A DNA stretch of 64,000 nt from Bacillota bacterium. GTDB lineage: Bacteria > Bacillota > Clostridia > Acetivibrionales > DTU013. The first letter of the stretch is position 1, and each line of letters starts with the position of its first letter. The notes below the pieces were generated by a model. That model did not search any database. It saw only the letters and a list, made by a program, of their open reading frames with translations, and had not been told where the DNA came from. Location: positions 62,001 to 126,000 of the forward strand of contig JAFABI010000068.1 in assembly GCA_023426125.1 (NCBI GenBank). Direction: 5' to 3'. The position numbers and the translations under genes are program-made. Positions 24,187 to 32,522 of this stretch are shown here, one piece after another.

Positions 24187-25209
24187 TCACTTTTGGAATA
24201 CCCCCCACGATCTATCTATTTCGTCCCTGTAGCAAAGCTCTTTGATGGAATCCTCCATCGACATCATCCCCAGGGATCTGCTTGACTTAATCACAGCAGG
24301 AATCTGATGGGTCTTGTTCTCCAGAATGAGGTTTTTCATTGCCTGGTTCGCCAGCATCACTTCCACCGCAAGCTTTCTGCCTTCCTCCGACTTGCAGGGA
24401 AGCAGCCGCTGTGACACAATGGCCTGAAGGACATTGCTCAGCAGGATTTTTATATGGTTCCTCCTGTCCGCCGGATACATTCCGGTGATATATTCAATGG
24501 TTGAAACCGCATCCGCGGTTTGAAGGGTGGTAATGACCAGGTGCCCGTTTTCCGCCGCGGAAAGGACCGCGGAAAAAATCTCCGGATCCCTGGCAAAGCT
24601 GGTCATGATCACGTCGGCGTCCTGGTTCATGGCGGAATAGATGCCTTCCTGAAAGCTGTTGACATCAATCCCTACTTCCTTTTGGTTTACCATTGCCTTA
24701 TCATGCTTATACAAATACTCAATGGGGTCTTCAATCGTAATGATGTGGCATTCCCTGGTTGTGCTGATTTTCCTGATAAGCGCAGCCATGGTGGTAGTCC
24801 TTCCGCTGTTTTTGTTGCCGCAAACCAGGATAAGCCCGCTCTTTTGCCTGGAAAGGTCCATGACCACCTGGGGGATCCCCAGCTCCTCGGGGGTTTTCAA
24901 CAACCGGTCCAGCAGCTTTATATTGACGGCAAAAGAACTCCTCTGCATAAAAATATTTGCACGGAGTCTTCCTGTGTTTTTCAATACGACGGGCAGGCTG
25001 ATGTAGTGATCGGTTTTCAATACCTTTTTCTGTTCTTCATTCAGGATCCCGTCTATAATGTTCTCCATGTCCTCCGGACGGATCATACTCAAATCAATAT
25101 ATTCAAGCTGCCCGTCTATACGCATTGCAGGAGCGGATCCTGCGGTCATATGAATGTCGGTGGCGTTTTTACCCTTTACATATTCAAGGACCTTTGTTAT
25201 GTAATCCAT
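24187..25209 (-). CDS. PilT-like type IV pilus ATPase with degenerate catalytic motifs
   Basis: 340 residues, the PilT length. The N-terminal domain reads ATDIHMTAGSAPAMRIDGQL; the ATPase core has HIITIEDPIEYLYKHD and QKEVGIDVNSFQEGIYSAMN, clearly PilT family. Key positions differ. The Walker A motif is GNKNSGRT (Arg137 for the usual Lys). The Walker B glutamate of the GEMRD motif is replaced (DVIMTSFARD, Phe205). The His-box TLHT is TLQT (Gln230). Efficient ATP hydrolysis is therefore doubtful, and a regulatory or binding role is possible. No other pilus gene is visible. The upstream neighbour is an HD-GYP protein on the same strand, which hints at c-di-GMP-linked control. Confidence 0.85.
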   Translation of the reverse strand: MDYITKVLEYVKGKNATDIHMTAGSAPAMRIDGQLEYIDLSMIRPEDMENIIDGILNEEQKKVLKTDHYISLPVVLKNTGRLRANIFMQRSSFAVNIKLLDRLLKTPEELGIPQVVMDLSRQKSGLILVCGNKNSGRTTTMAALIRKISTTRECHIITIEDPIEYLYKHDKAMVNQKEVGIDVNSFQEGIYSAMNQDADVIMTSFARDPEIFSAVLSAAENGHLVITTLQTADAVSTIEYITGMYPADRRNHIKILLSNVLQAIVSQRLLPCKSEEGRKLAVEVMLANQAMKNLILENKTHQIPAVIKSSRSLGMMSMEDSIKELCYRDEIDRSWGVFQK

Positions 25210-25330
25210 ACGATACGCATTTCCTCCTCACCCAATTATTTTCCTTGCATTCGCAATATAAATCTCTGAGCCGCTTCCCTGCTTCCCTTTTCTCATGCTG
25301 AGGAAATGCTCCTATATCAAAACAATTTAT

Positions 25331-26398
25331 TTAATTAAACATATCTACGATAAAAACACCGGGATGGGTTTCCAAATCAAATTCAAAGGGATGGGCAAGC
25401 ATGTTCCGGTCGCTGTCGGTAATGATCCTCAGCAAAGGCCTTAAGGACATCCTGGGATTCGAATCCAGCACAACGGCAACCTCCTTTGTGTTCAAAAGCA
25501 CCTGGCAGCCTCTCGGATAAATCGAGATGTTTTTCAGGAAGATTCCCGTAATTTCACCATTCAGCGATGAATTCGACATGCAAAGCAGGTATTCCGCCGC
25601 TTCATGGGGTAAAATCTTCTTCCTGTACACCTTGTCGGATACCAGCGCATCATAAATATCCGCAACGGCAACGATCTGGGAATAAAAAAGGGTCTCCTCC
25701 CCTTTCAGCCTCAATGGGTATCCGCTGCCATCACAGCGTTCATGATGCTGAAGTATTATTTTGGACACAGGATGCTTCGAGCCGAAAGCCTTTGCAGCTA
25801 TGCGGAACCCGTGTTCCGGGTGTTTCTTGACTTCCCGCAATTCCGCCTCCGTCAGGCTTCCCTGCTTTAGCAATATTTCATCCGGTACCTTTGTCTTACC
25901 TATATCGTGCAAAAGCGCCCCGGTTCCCAGGATCACCGTATCTTCGTAGCTCATCCCCATTGCCTTGGCCGCGATAAGACTATAAATGCAGACATCCAGA
26001 GAATGGGCGTAGTAATAATCACATTTGCCTCTCAGACCGGTCAGGAGCAACATTGCACTCCTGTTTGTAAATACCTTATCCAGTATCTTCTCAACAACCA
26101 GATAGATCTGCGGGCTTTCAGGAAAACGCCCGTCCTTTATGAAATCAACAATGGAGGCAATATCCTCATAAGCCTCCGCATAAAACCGCTCGACGGGATT
26201 TCTGATGATGTCCTTGTAATGGGAACGTTCGGCGCATACATTGACAAAACTGACTCCCCTTGCCGCCAGCTGCGAAATGTATGCAGGCTTTATCACCGCC
26301 CCTTTGGGCAAAAGAAGGTTCCCATCCTTCAGGATGTTCTCATTAAGTATCATTCCGGGTGTGACATCATTTATGCTGATACAAAAATTCGTCTTCAT
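25331..26398 (-). CDS. HD-GYP domain protein, probable c-di-GMP phosphodiesterase
   Basis: 355 residues. An N-terminal region (about 1-95) begins ISINDVTPGMILNENILKDG, a common leader of such proteins. The HD-GYP core is intact: HSLDVCIYSL, LLHDIGKTKVPDEIL, HPEHGFRIA, LQHHERCDGSGYP and VADIYDALVSDKVYR. It should hydrolyse c-di-GMP. A C-terminal extension of about 60 residues (INTKEVAVVLDSNPRMSLRP) is the usual DUF3391-like/PilZ-less tail. It has its own promoter and precedes the PilT-like gene by 121 bases. It would oppose the GGDEF enzyme at 9207 and feed into the riboswitch at 13548. Confidence 0.92.
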   Translation of the reverse strand: MKTNFCISINDVTPGMILNENILKDGNLLLPKGAVIKPAYISQLAARGVSFVNVCAERSHYKDIIRNPVERFYAEAYEDIASIVDFIKDGRFPESPQIYLVVEKILDKVFTNRSAMLLLTGLRGKCDYYYAHSLDVCIYSLIAAKAMGMSYEDTVILGTGALLHDIGKTKVPDEILLKQGSLTEAELREVKKHPEHGFRIAAKAFGSKHPVSKIILQHHERCDGSGYPLRLKGEETLFYSQIVAVADIYDALVSDKVYRKKILPHEAAEYLLCMSNSSLNGEITGIFLKNISIYPRGCQVLLNTKEVAVVLDSNPRMSLRPLLRIITDSDRNMLAHPFEFDLETHPGVFIVDMFN

Positions 26399-26491
26399 AC
26401 GGCAAACCGACCTTTAAACTAGTAATAACGTCATTTCGGTTTCATCTATCTTTTCTCTCATATCCTTCTACAATAGAAATAAATTTCTTAT

Positions 26492-26520
26492 ATATTACCA
26501 TAATCCGATAGAAATTTCAA
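26492..26520 (-). promoter_or_regulatory. Predicted promoter of the HD-GYP gene
   Basis: TTGAAA (26515-26520), a 17-base spacer, TAATAT (26492-26497) on the minus strand, about 95 bases before the start codon. Confidence 0.55.
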
Positions 26521-26567
26521 CATTCTCCTCCAACTCAGGCCTTTAGCCGCTTTCTTGCCTCCCGCAT

Positions 26568-26658
26568 GCAGGGGCGCGCATTGCGCGTCGGAAAACGCAA
26601 GAGGGGAAGGTTCTCCCTGCCAGTTTCCACCAGCAAGCAGAGCCCTCCCCTCTTGCGT
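26568..26658. repeat. REP copy followed by a 12-bp inverted repeat
   Basis: A type A palindrome at about 26568-26591 is followed by ACGCAAGAGGGG (26595-26606), which pairs with CCCCTCTTGCGT (about 26647-26658). The gap 26399-26933 otherwise holds the HD-GYP promoter and the long hairpin at 26831; no gene is seen. Confidence 0.65.
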
Positions 26659-26830
26659 CCCCCTTGCATCTGTCGGATAACCAGCTTCTTTAAGTCGTCA
26701 ATACTGTCTCACGCATTATATGTATGCTGGCTCCATTGCATGTATGCTTGCCCGTGCCCTCAGTTTGCAAATGAAACCATGTTGATATAGATAGAACACA
26801 ATTTTCTATTTCACTCGCCAACCGCAAAAA

Positions 26831-26904
26831 ATATACGGGGACGGTTCTACTGTATGCCAATGCATACAGTAGAACCGTCCCCGTGTATTTGGAACCGTCC
26901 CCGT
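26831..26904. repeat. 27-bp near-perfect hairpin plus direct repeat with GGGGACGGTTC core
   Basis: 26831-26857 pairs with 26862-26888 around the four-base loop CAAT. The inner 23 pairs (ACGGGGACGGTTCTACTGTA and on) are perfect and the outer part has one G-U. The right end, AACCGTCCCCGTGTATTTG, is then repeated directly. The same GACGGTTC/GAACCGTC wording occurs near 4629, 19881, 27786 and 34693, mostly beside REP copies. Confidence 0.8.
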
Positions 26905-26933
26905 GTATTTGCCAACATGTGCGGATCAAAGCT

Positions 26934-27452
26934 TCAGATCTTCCTGGAGGCGCGTGAAGTAAAAGCAAAGGATGCAGTACTATACAATACAAGTCCTACA
27001 AGCGCTCCGCAGAGATCCCTGGCAAGGTCGCCAAGTTCCCATGCTCTACCGGGCACAAAGATCTGGTGCACCTCATCCGTCAGCGCATAAGCCACACAAA
27101 AGGCAAATGCGGCGGAAAAGGCCCTGAAGCCCCTCAGGCCGGTTCTTCTGAGCGCACCAAGTACAAACAGCGCAAGAATCAAGAATACAGCGGCATGGGC
27201 ATATTCCCTCACAATATTGTTCATCCGGTCAATCCAATCACTGGCCGTGCTTGTCTCCACATCCAGAGGATAGATCATGTCGATGGACTTGATAATCATT
27301 TCCGTAACGCCCCGGCTGAGACCGTTGGAAGTCTCCGCCGGCTGGGACGAAAGGTAAAAAATCACTGCCATCCACAGCAGCACTGCGGCCCATGCAAGGA
27401 TGGGAATATGTTTGTCTTTACGGTTCCGATCAATTTTATTTGTCAAAAACAT
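26934..27452 (-). CDS. VanZ-like membrane protein
   Basis: 172 residues with about four helices. AVLLWMAVIFYLSSQPAETS at the N-terminus, REYAHAAVFLILALFVLGAL, then LTDEVHQIFVPGRAWELGDLARDLCGALVGL are the standard VanZ motifs (the DE-HQ-F-PGR-x(4)-D segment). VanZ-like proteins are common in Firmicutes; some confer low-level glycopeptide tolerance, but their molecular activity is unclear. The gene stands alone, downstream of the SLH-gene terminator and upstream of the repeat-rich gap. Confidence 0.9.
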   Translation of the reverse strand: MFLTNKIDRNRKDKHIPILAWAAVLLWMAVIFYLSSQPAETSNGLSRGVTEMIIKSIDMIYPLDVETSTASDWIDRMNNIVREYAHAAVFLILALFVLGALRRTGLRGFRAFSAAFAFCVAYALTDEVHQIFVPGRAWELGDLARDLCGALVGLVLYSTASFAFTSRASRKI

Positions 27453-27635
27453 TATGCACTCCTATAAATAAATATCAGATTAAAAATACTCTTTTCGTAA
27501 TACTTTCCATAATTCTATCTCTCACTCCAGACCACTGTCATTCGTTTTGCCTGAATGAAATTTACAAATTGGTATAATCCGTTTTCCCCCGGCTAATCCA
27601 TTATACCTCAAACAGGAGTTCGGTATCAAGTTACA

Positions 27636-27664
27636 AAAAAAACCGATGGGCTTCATCGGTTTTT
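27636..27664. terminator. Intrinsic terminator downstream of the SLH gene
   Basis: AAAACCGATG and CATCGGTTTT form a stem with loop GGCTT, with T-runs on both strands. It lies about 155 bases after the SLH stop (minus strand). The gap 27453-27820 holds this terminator and a REP copy, no gene. Confidence 0.75.
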
Positions 27665-27737
27665 CTATATGAAAAAGAAATTCTGCGTAGGAAGCAGCCC
27701 TTGGCCCACCAGTATTTGATACCATGGATTGCATTTG

Positions 27738-27762
27738 GCGGACGCGCAATGCGCGCCCCTAC
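27738..27762. repeat. REP palindrome
   Basis: A type A copy (GGACGCGCAATGCGCGCCCC then TAC), between the SLH stop codon and its terminator. AACTGTCCCCTGTCGCA follows at about 27786. Confidence 0.8.
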
Positions 27763-27820
27763 AGGAGCGATGATACTACGAGAGCAAACTGTCCCCTGTC
27801 GCATCCCTGTTACAACATGC

Positions 27821-29524
27821 TTATTTCGCCAGCCTTATGGATACCTTTTTGGTATTCCCGCCGCTGTTTTTCAGCACTACCTGAAACTCCGTCTCCCCGT
27901 ACTCCAAGATTGACTGCACCGATACCCCGGGTTCCCCCGTATCGAAGGACTTAAGCATATCGTGCACATTGGCGGTACCTGATCCATTGCTGAAAGTAAT
28001 TTCGTATGTAAAAATCTCCATAAAAGTTACTCCGCCCGACACCACATTCGCGCTGGCATTCACCTTTATATCGGTAAAATAGGCTTCCGGATCCTGGCCG
28101 CTCAAGTTCACCTTCCATACTCCGTCCTGCAGCTTTTCAGCCTCAACCCAACTTCCTCCGATGCGCGCAGACGCAGAAAGCACCTCCATGGCTTCTCCCG
28201 GAAGTCCGCCGCCACCACCGCCTGAAGCACCTTCTTCAGAAAGCTGCAGATTGGCCGGTAAAGCGATACCCTCCTTGGCATTGACCACTTTGGGCGTCTG
28301 TTCCATTAGCACTCCATCGCAATTAAAAGTAGCATTGTTAATGCTGCCCTTCCCTTTGACTTCAACGGCCGAATCAAGCGTAAGAGCTTCAACTACGGCT
28401 GTCTCCGCTATATTGACCACAGATCCGGAAGCGCCGGCCGCCATCAGCATGCTGCCCACCGTGCCATCCATCACCTGGAGGCTTACACCCGCAGCTTCAA
28501 CGGACACTTCTCCAAAGCTGCCGTCCAGACTGATTTCCTGCCCCGGCAAAATGGTCCCTGCAATCTGCACATTGCCAAATCCGCTTCCTGTTGTGCCATT
28601 TTCCTCCAGTATTCCGCCGGATTGCATGAGCACTTCCGGAATGGTCGTAGTGCCTTCGGCAACGATCCTGATCTTGCCGTCGACCTTCAAAACAATCAGC
28701 TTGCCGTTTAAGGCGGAATTGACGATTTTGACGCTATGGTCTCCGCCGCCGTTAACGATTGTCCTGCCCTTTACGGTAACATTGTCGAGAGTGACATTGC
28801 CGTCTCCTATCCCCTGGGTCAGGTACAAATCGCCATTTACCACCATTGACTGAAGCACCACATCTGCGGTGTTTACCACCAGGCTTCTTTCAACGGTGCC
28901 TGTATATGTACCGGGCTTGCTTTTCAATTCACCTGTGATATTGTCCAGTATTTTCACGACCTCCGCCCGGCTGATCCTTGCATCCGGAGCCATTATATTC
29001 CCGGGCTGTCCGGCCATATAGCCATTTCCAACCAGAGCACATAAGGCTTCCCTGCTCCAATCCGGAACCGACGCAGCGTCCTCGAAGCCTTTTATGGCGT
29101 CTTTGTCCGCAGCCTCAAGACTGAAAGCCCTTGCAAACATAATTGCAGCTTCCTGGCGGCTGACGGGATCATTGGGCCTGGCCTTCCCGCCGTTCCCCTT
29201 CACTATGCCCGCAGTCGCAGCCTTGTTTATGTCAGCGGCATACCACTCACTGCCTTTAATATCGGAAAAAGCAAGGTCCGACTGCTCCCGATACCCGAAA
29301 ACCCTATTGAGGACAGCCGCAAATTCCGCCCTGGAAATGGTATTATTCGGATTGAAATTCCCATTCTGATCTCCCTGCAGAATCCCTCTATCGATCCACC
29401 GGTTGATATCCTCCTGCGCCCAATGTCCCTGTATATCGGCCGGTTCGGCATATACAGGCATTGCAAGCGCGAAAACAAATAAAACAATTACTGCCGCAAA
29501 CCATCGTTTCCTGGAACGTTTCAT
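27821..29524 (-). CDS. SLH-domain surface protein with beta-helix-like body
   Basis: About 567 residues. The signal peptide (FAAVIVLFVFALAMPVYAEP) is followed by three SLH repeats (about 30-200: IQGHWAQEDINRWIDRGIL, SEWYAADINKAATAGIVKG, ISRAEVVKILDNI). SLH domains bind pyruvylated secondary wall polymer. The middle (about 210-420) is a run of short V/N/G-rich strands typical of a parallel beta-helix, then a Gly-rich hinge (ASGGGGGGLPGE) and a C-terminal domain of about 130 residues. ATG at 29524 is preferred over TTG at 29536; GGGG lies 12 bases upstream. The pyruvyl transferase at 56713 may supply a compatible ligand, which is inference. Confidence 0.9.
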   Translation of the reverse strand: MKRSRKRWFAAVIVLFVFALAMPVYAEPADIQGHWAQEDINRWIDRGILQGDQNGNFNPNNTISRAEFAAVLNRVFGYREQSDLAFSDIKGSEWYAADINKAATAGIVKGNGGKARPNDPVSRQEAAIMFARAFSLEAADKDAIKGFEDAASVPDWSREALCALVGNGYMAGQPGNIMAPDARISRAEVVKILDNITGELKSKPGTYTGTVERSLVVNTADVVLQSMVVNGDLYLTQGIGDGNVTLDNVTVKGRTIVNGGGDHSVKIVNSALNGKLIVLKVDGKIRIVAEGTTTIPEVLMQSGGILEENGTTGSGFGNVQIAGTILPGQEISLDGSFGEVSVEAAGVSLQVMDGTVGSMLMAAGASGSVVNIAETAVVEALTLDSAVEVKGKGSINNATFNCDGVLMEQTPKVVNAKEGIALPANLQLSEEGASGGGGGGLPGEAMEVLSASARIGGSWVEAEKLQDGVWKVNLSGQDPEAYFTDIKVNASANVVSGGVTFMEIFTYEITFSNGSGTANVHDMLKSFDTGEPGVSVQSILEYGETEFQVVLKNSGGNTKKVSIRLAK

Positions 29525-29571
29525 CAATAAAAGCAACCCCTTTTTTTTATAAACATTATACCCTATAAGTT

Positions 29572-29637
29572 GCGGACGCGCAATGCGCGCCCCTACAGAA
29601 ACACTGCCTTAAATCGACGCGCAATGCGCGCCCCTGC
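29572..29637. repeat. Two REP palindromes in direct orientation
   Basis: Type A copies at about 29572-29596 and 29615-29637 (second ends CCCCTGC), between the cpsB terminator and the SLH start. Confidence 0.8.
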
Positions 29638-29656
29638 AAACCTATCGATGGGCAAA

Positions 29657-29686
29657 ATAAAAAATGCCCTTACAGGCATTTTATTT
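29657..29686 (-). terminator. Intrinsic terminator of the cpsC-cpsD-cpsB operon
   Basis: AAAATGCC and GGCATTTT pair around CTTACA. Read on the minus strand the stem is followed by TTTTTATTTTG. It begins about 10 bases after the cpsB stop. Confidence 0.75.
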
Positions 29687-29694
29687 CTTGCTTA

Positions 29695-30495
29695 TTAACT
29701 GAATATTCTTGCCATCAACTTCATCGAAGGCTGGAACCATTTGCTTATCTTGCTTACCTTTACCGGCTCGGGAGCTTCGATCACCTTGTTGTCGATCACT
29801 GCCCGTCCATTCGTCTCAAAGAGCTTCACTGCCGTATTCTCTCCTGAAATCGCAGCCACCATTTCTCTCGCCTTCTGCAATCTCGGAGCGCGTCCCCTGC
29901 AGGTATGGGCATCAGAGGATACGAAATGGATCATGTTATGCCGAAGCAGTAACAGGGCAGTCTCCCTTACCTTCTTGCCGTACAAACCAAGGAGGCTTGT
30001 CGAATTCATCTGGAACAAAACTCCTCTAAGGATGTAATCATACAGGACGGAAGGGTTTTTGGCAACTGCTTCATACCGCTCAGGATGCGCAATAATAGGA
30101 ACATATCCCGCCAGCTTCAATTGGTACAAAATCTCCGGCGTATATTCCGGTATGCCCATCACAGGAAATTCTACCAAAACGTACATCGAATCATTCAGCG
30201 TGCAAATGACACCCTCTTTGACAAGCTCGGGAATCTCAGGACCTAAAAAAACTTCGTTGCCGGGATAGAGCTCAAGTCCAATGCCCTCTTTTGCAGCCGT
30301 ATCAGCCAGTTCGATGCACTTCTTCCTTACGATATCCGCAGTATTGTTCACTGACCCATGGATATAATGGGGAGTAAGGACAATCTGACCGGTGCCGTCG
30401 CCCCGGGCGATGTTCAACATCTCCAGGGAGGTTCCGGTATCTTTGGCGCCATCATCTATGCCAGGCAGTATGTGGGTATGCAAATCTACATTCAT
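29695..30495 (-). CDS. CpsB/YwqE-type PHP protein-tyrosine phosphatase
   Basis: 266 residues of the PHP fold. MNVDLHTHILPGIDDGAKD, LTPHYIHG, YPGNEVFLG, IIAHPERYEAV and FVSSDAHTCRGRAPRLQKA are the manganese-binding motifs of CpsB/YwqE/Wzb-like phosphatases, which dephosphorylate the cognate CpsD kinase. ATG at 30495 starts at the conserved NVDLHTH; a TTG at 30507 lies right on the AAAGGA site and is less likely. It follows the kinase gene by about 135 bases on the same strand and completes the CpsB-C-D control trio. Confidence 0.93.
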   Translation of the reverse strand: MNVDLHTHILPGIDDGAKDTGTSLEMLNIARGDGTGQIVLTPHYIHGSVNNTADIVRKKCIELADTAAKEGIGLELYPGNEVFLGPEIPELVKEGVICTLNDSMYVLVEFPVMGIPEYTPEILYQLKLAGYVPIIAHPERYEAVAKNPSVLYDYILRGVLFQMNSTSLLGLYGKKVRETALLLLRHNMIHFVSSDAHTCRGRAPRLQKAREMVAAISGENTAVKLFETNGRAVIDNKVIEAPEPVKVSKISKWFQPSMKLMARIFS

Positions 30496-30629
30496 TAGTA
30501 AGACCAATCCTTTAATTACACATATTGGTACATTTATACTATCGTTTATCTCTCCATACTACAATGGGAAATTAGTCCTATGGCATAGTCCATTCGACCT
30601 ATATTAACATTTAATTACAGCAACAGCCA

Positions 30630-31388
30630 TTACAAGCCATTTTTCTCTACAGGCTTCTTTTTGTGGCCTCTGCTGGTTTTTACGGCGTTATCCTCTCCAT
30701 AATAATAGTAATAATAATAATAATAATTTCCCTGGGCGTTTTTATCCAGTTTGTTCAGCACTACGCCAACAATGTTGGCATTTACCTTCTCCAGCAGCTC
30801 CTTGGCCCTTTTGATGGCTTCGACCTCTACCGTCCCCGACGCTGCAACCAAAATCGTGCCGTCTACAATGGTGGAAAGTATGGCGGCGTCAGTAACATGC
30901 CCCACCGGAGGGGAATCGATAAAAATTCTGTCATAATCCTCCTGCACCTTCTGCAGGAACTGTTTCATGGCATTTGAGGCGAGAATTTCCGAAGGATTCG
31001 GCGGTATCGCGCCGCAGGACAGCACGTCAAGATTCTCAACGTTTGATTTTAGCAGATATTTCTTATAATCTTCATGGCCGGTAAGAACATTGGTAAGCCC
31101 ATGGATATTGTTCTGCTGAAACAATTTATGTACCTTGGGCCGCCTTAAATCGCCGTCAAGCAGAAGCACTTTGCTGCCGGCCTGGGCAAAGGTAATGGCA
31201 AGATTTGCAATGGTGGTGGTTTTGCCTTCTCCCGGTCCGGAGCTGGTAACTACCAGCGTCTTTAGCGGCTTGTCAAAACCGGAAAACTGGATATTGGTCC
31301 TCAATGTCCTGAATGCCTCGGAAATTGGAGACTTGGGATTGCTATGAGCAATAATGTCAAACAATGGCATAGCTCCTTCCGTTATCAA
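30630..31388 (-). CDS. CpsD/YwqD-type bacterial tyrosine kinase
   Basis: 252 residues. The BY-kinase motifs are present: SEAFRTLRTNIQFS, Walker A SSGPGEGKTTT, Walker A' VLLLDGDLRRP, and RIFIDSPPVG. The C-terminal cluster has nine consecutive tyrosines (NYYYYYYYYYGED), the autophosphorylation site of this class, encoded by a TAT/TAC microsatellite. The TTG start at 31388 has GGAG with 8-nt spacing and overlaps the cpsC stop by four bases, which implies translational coupling. CpsD with CpsC controls chain length and export of capsule or exopolysaccharide; the phosphatase gene follows. Confidence 0.94.
   Translation of the reverse strand: MITEGAMPLFDIIAHSNPKSPISEAFRTLRTNIQFSGFDKPLKTLVVTSSGPGEGKTTTIANLAITFAQAGSKVLLLDGDLRRPKVHKLFQQNNIHGLTNVLTGHEDYKKYLLKSNVENLDVLSCGAIPPNPSEILASNAMKQFLQKVQEDYDRIFIDSPPVGHVTDAAILSTIVDGTILVAASGTVEVEAIKRAKELLEKVNANIVGVVLNKLDKNAQGNYYYYYYYYYGEDNAVKTSRGHKKKPVEKNGL
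30699..30729. repeat. Trinucleotide microsatellite encoding the tyrosine cluster
   Basis: On the plus strand (ATA)3 GTA (ATA)5 then ATT. Each added or lost triplet would change the CpsD tyrosine count without a frameshift. Confidence 0.85.
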
Positions 31389-32071
31389 GTAGATTGCTCC
31401 GGAAATACCGGTATGGTGCCGATTACAGGCAAGTCAAGATATTTCTTTATGTCCTCGGGCGTCTTGATGGTATTGTCCAGATACTCAACCAGGAAAATCA
31501 CTCCCAGGCCCAGCATGATGCCTAATACTCCTCCTATCGCCAGGTTCATTTTTTTATTGGGTTTCATTGGACTCTTCGGCAACTCGGCGGAATCAATGAT
31601 CTGCACATTCTCGACCTTCATTATCTCAACCACCTGCTGTTGAAAAACCTCCGCGATTTTATCCGCGATTGTCCTGGCCAACTCCGGGTTTTCATCCTCT
31701 ACCGAAATCGCGATGAACCGGGTATCCTGTTTGGAATTGACACTGATCTTGGGTGCAAGCGTCGCCGGAGTCATATCTTTAAGACCCAGCTCCGTGATAA
31801 CCCTTTCGGTTATCCGCCTGCTCATTATCAATTCCCTGTAATCCTTTACCAGACGGTCGTTCAGCAGAATATCGTTGTATGCTATCGCCGCATTGGTATT
31901 ATTTTCATCATTTTTCCCTATATAGATGGTAGTGTTGGACTGGTACAGCGGGTCGAGTATAAAGAAGCTCAATACAGCAGAAAAAACCACCGCCGCAAGA
32001 AAAGCAGCCGCAATAATCCACCATCTTCTCAGAATCATTTGAAAAAGCTCTCTTATGTTTATTTCTTCCAT
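31385..32071 (-). CDS. CpsC/YwqC-type chain-length determinant (Wzz superfamily)
   Basis: 228 residues. Two membrane segments (about 19-40, IIAAAFLAAVVFSAVLSFFI, and about 178-200, MNLAIGGVLGIMLGLGVIFL) flank an extracytoplasmic loop containing YQSNTTIYIGK and DTRFIAISVEDENPELARTIAD. The proline-rich PKSPMKPNKK before helix 2 and the cytoplasmic end (NTIKTPEDIKKYLDLPVIGTIP) are typical of the activator subunit of BY-kinases. GAGGG precedes the ATG. It is the first gene of the cpsC-D-B operon behind a consensus promoter. Confidence 0.94.
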   Translation of the reverse strand: MEEINIRELFQMILRRWWIIAAAFLAAVVFSAVLSFFILDPLYQSNTTIYIGKNDENNTNAAIAYNDILLNDRLVKDYRELIMSRRITERVITELGLKDMTPATLAPKISVNSKQDTRFIAISVEDENPELARTIADKIAEVFQQQVVEIMKVENVQIIDSAELPKSPMKPNKKMNLAIGGVLGIMLGLGVIFLVEYLDNTIKTPEDIKKYLDLPVIGTIPVFPEQST

Positions 32072-32117
32072 ACAGGCCCTCGCTTCTCATAATGTGACAA
32101 AATTTGATCCAAAAAAT

Positions 32118-32145
32118 ATTATAACACTTTTACGTTCACTGTCAA
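32118..32145 (-). promoter_or_regulatory. Consensus sigma-A promoter of the cps control operon
   Basis: The minus strand reads TTGACA (32140-32145), a 16-base spacer, then TATAAT (32118-32123). Both hexamers are perfect consensus, the strongest promoter I see in the window. Confidence 0.85.
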
Positions 32146-32284
32146 TGGCGTAACAAAATGGAAGAAATCCCGGACCCATTGCGGCAGCTGGTATTTGCTG
32201 CAAATTTCTGGGAAATAAATCCATTTTTAAAGGAAATGCATTAAAATAATAGTAACGTAATCACCACAAACAGGGGGTGCAATT

Positions 32285-32509
32285 ATGCACAAGGTTTATA
32301 AAGGCGGCTGGAATGGGAAAGCCGCTGTGGCCGGTCCTTTCTGGTACCTTTCCAAAAGTATGACGCTAAAAGGGCTTTTTCTCCTCGCCTTATGTCTGGT
32401 AACTGCGGGAATCGGAATCATCCCGGTCTGGATTTATTGCGGAGCCAAAGGAAACGAAGATCATTACAGGTTTGTCAAAGCAAAAGGGTATCATCTCCAC
32501 ACGAGATAG
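32285..32509 (+). CDS. Small membrane protein (74 residues), unknown
   Basis: ATG at 32285 has GGGGGTG with about 5-nt spacing. The product has the sequence KAAVAGPFWYLSKSMTLKG, one strong helix (LFLLALCLVTAGIGIIPVWI) and a polar end YHLHTR. The wording around GPFWYLSK resembles small DUF2628-like membrane proteins, but I would not assign it. It is transcribed divergently from the cps operon and convergently to 32523. Confidence 0.6.
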   Translation: MHKVYKGGWNGKAAVAGPFWYLSKSMTLKGLFLLALCLVTAGIGIIPVWIYCGAKGNEDHYRFVKAKGYHLHTR

Positions 32510-32522
32510 CGTCCGTATCCGG

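Noticed and set aside
11844..27452. VanW and VanZ proteins as a vancomycin resistance locus
   Set aside because: The two genes are 14 kb apart, and no vanHAX-type ligase, dehydrogenase or dipeptidase genes are present. Both families are common in glycopeptide-sensitive Firmicutes.
28161..28853. Long open frame antisense to the SLH protein gene
   Set aside because: It mirrors the codon pattern of the SLH gene, has no ribosome site and shows low-complexity S/P/T composition.
30663..30977. Plus-strand frame with an Ile-rich stretch opposite cpsD
   Set aside because: The Ile run is only the complementary reading of the TAT microsatellite; cpsD is clearly real.
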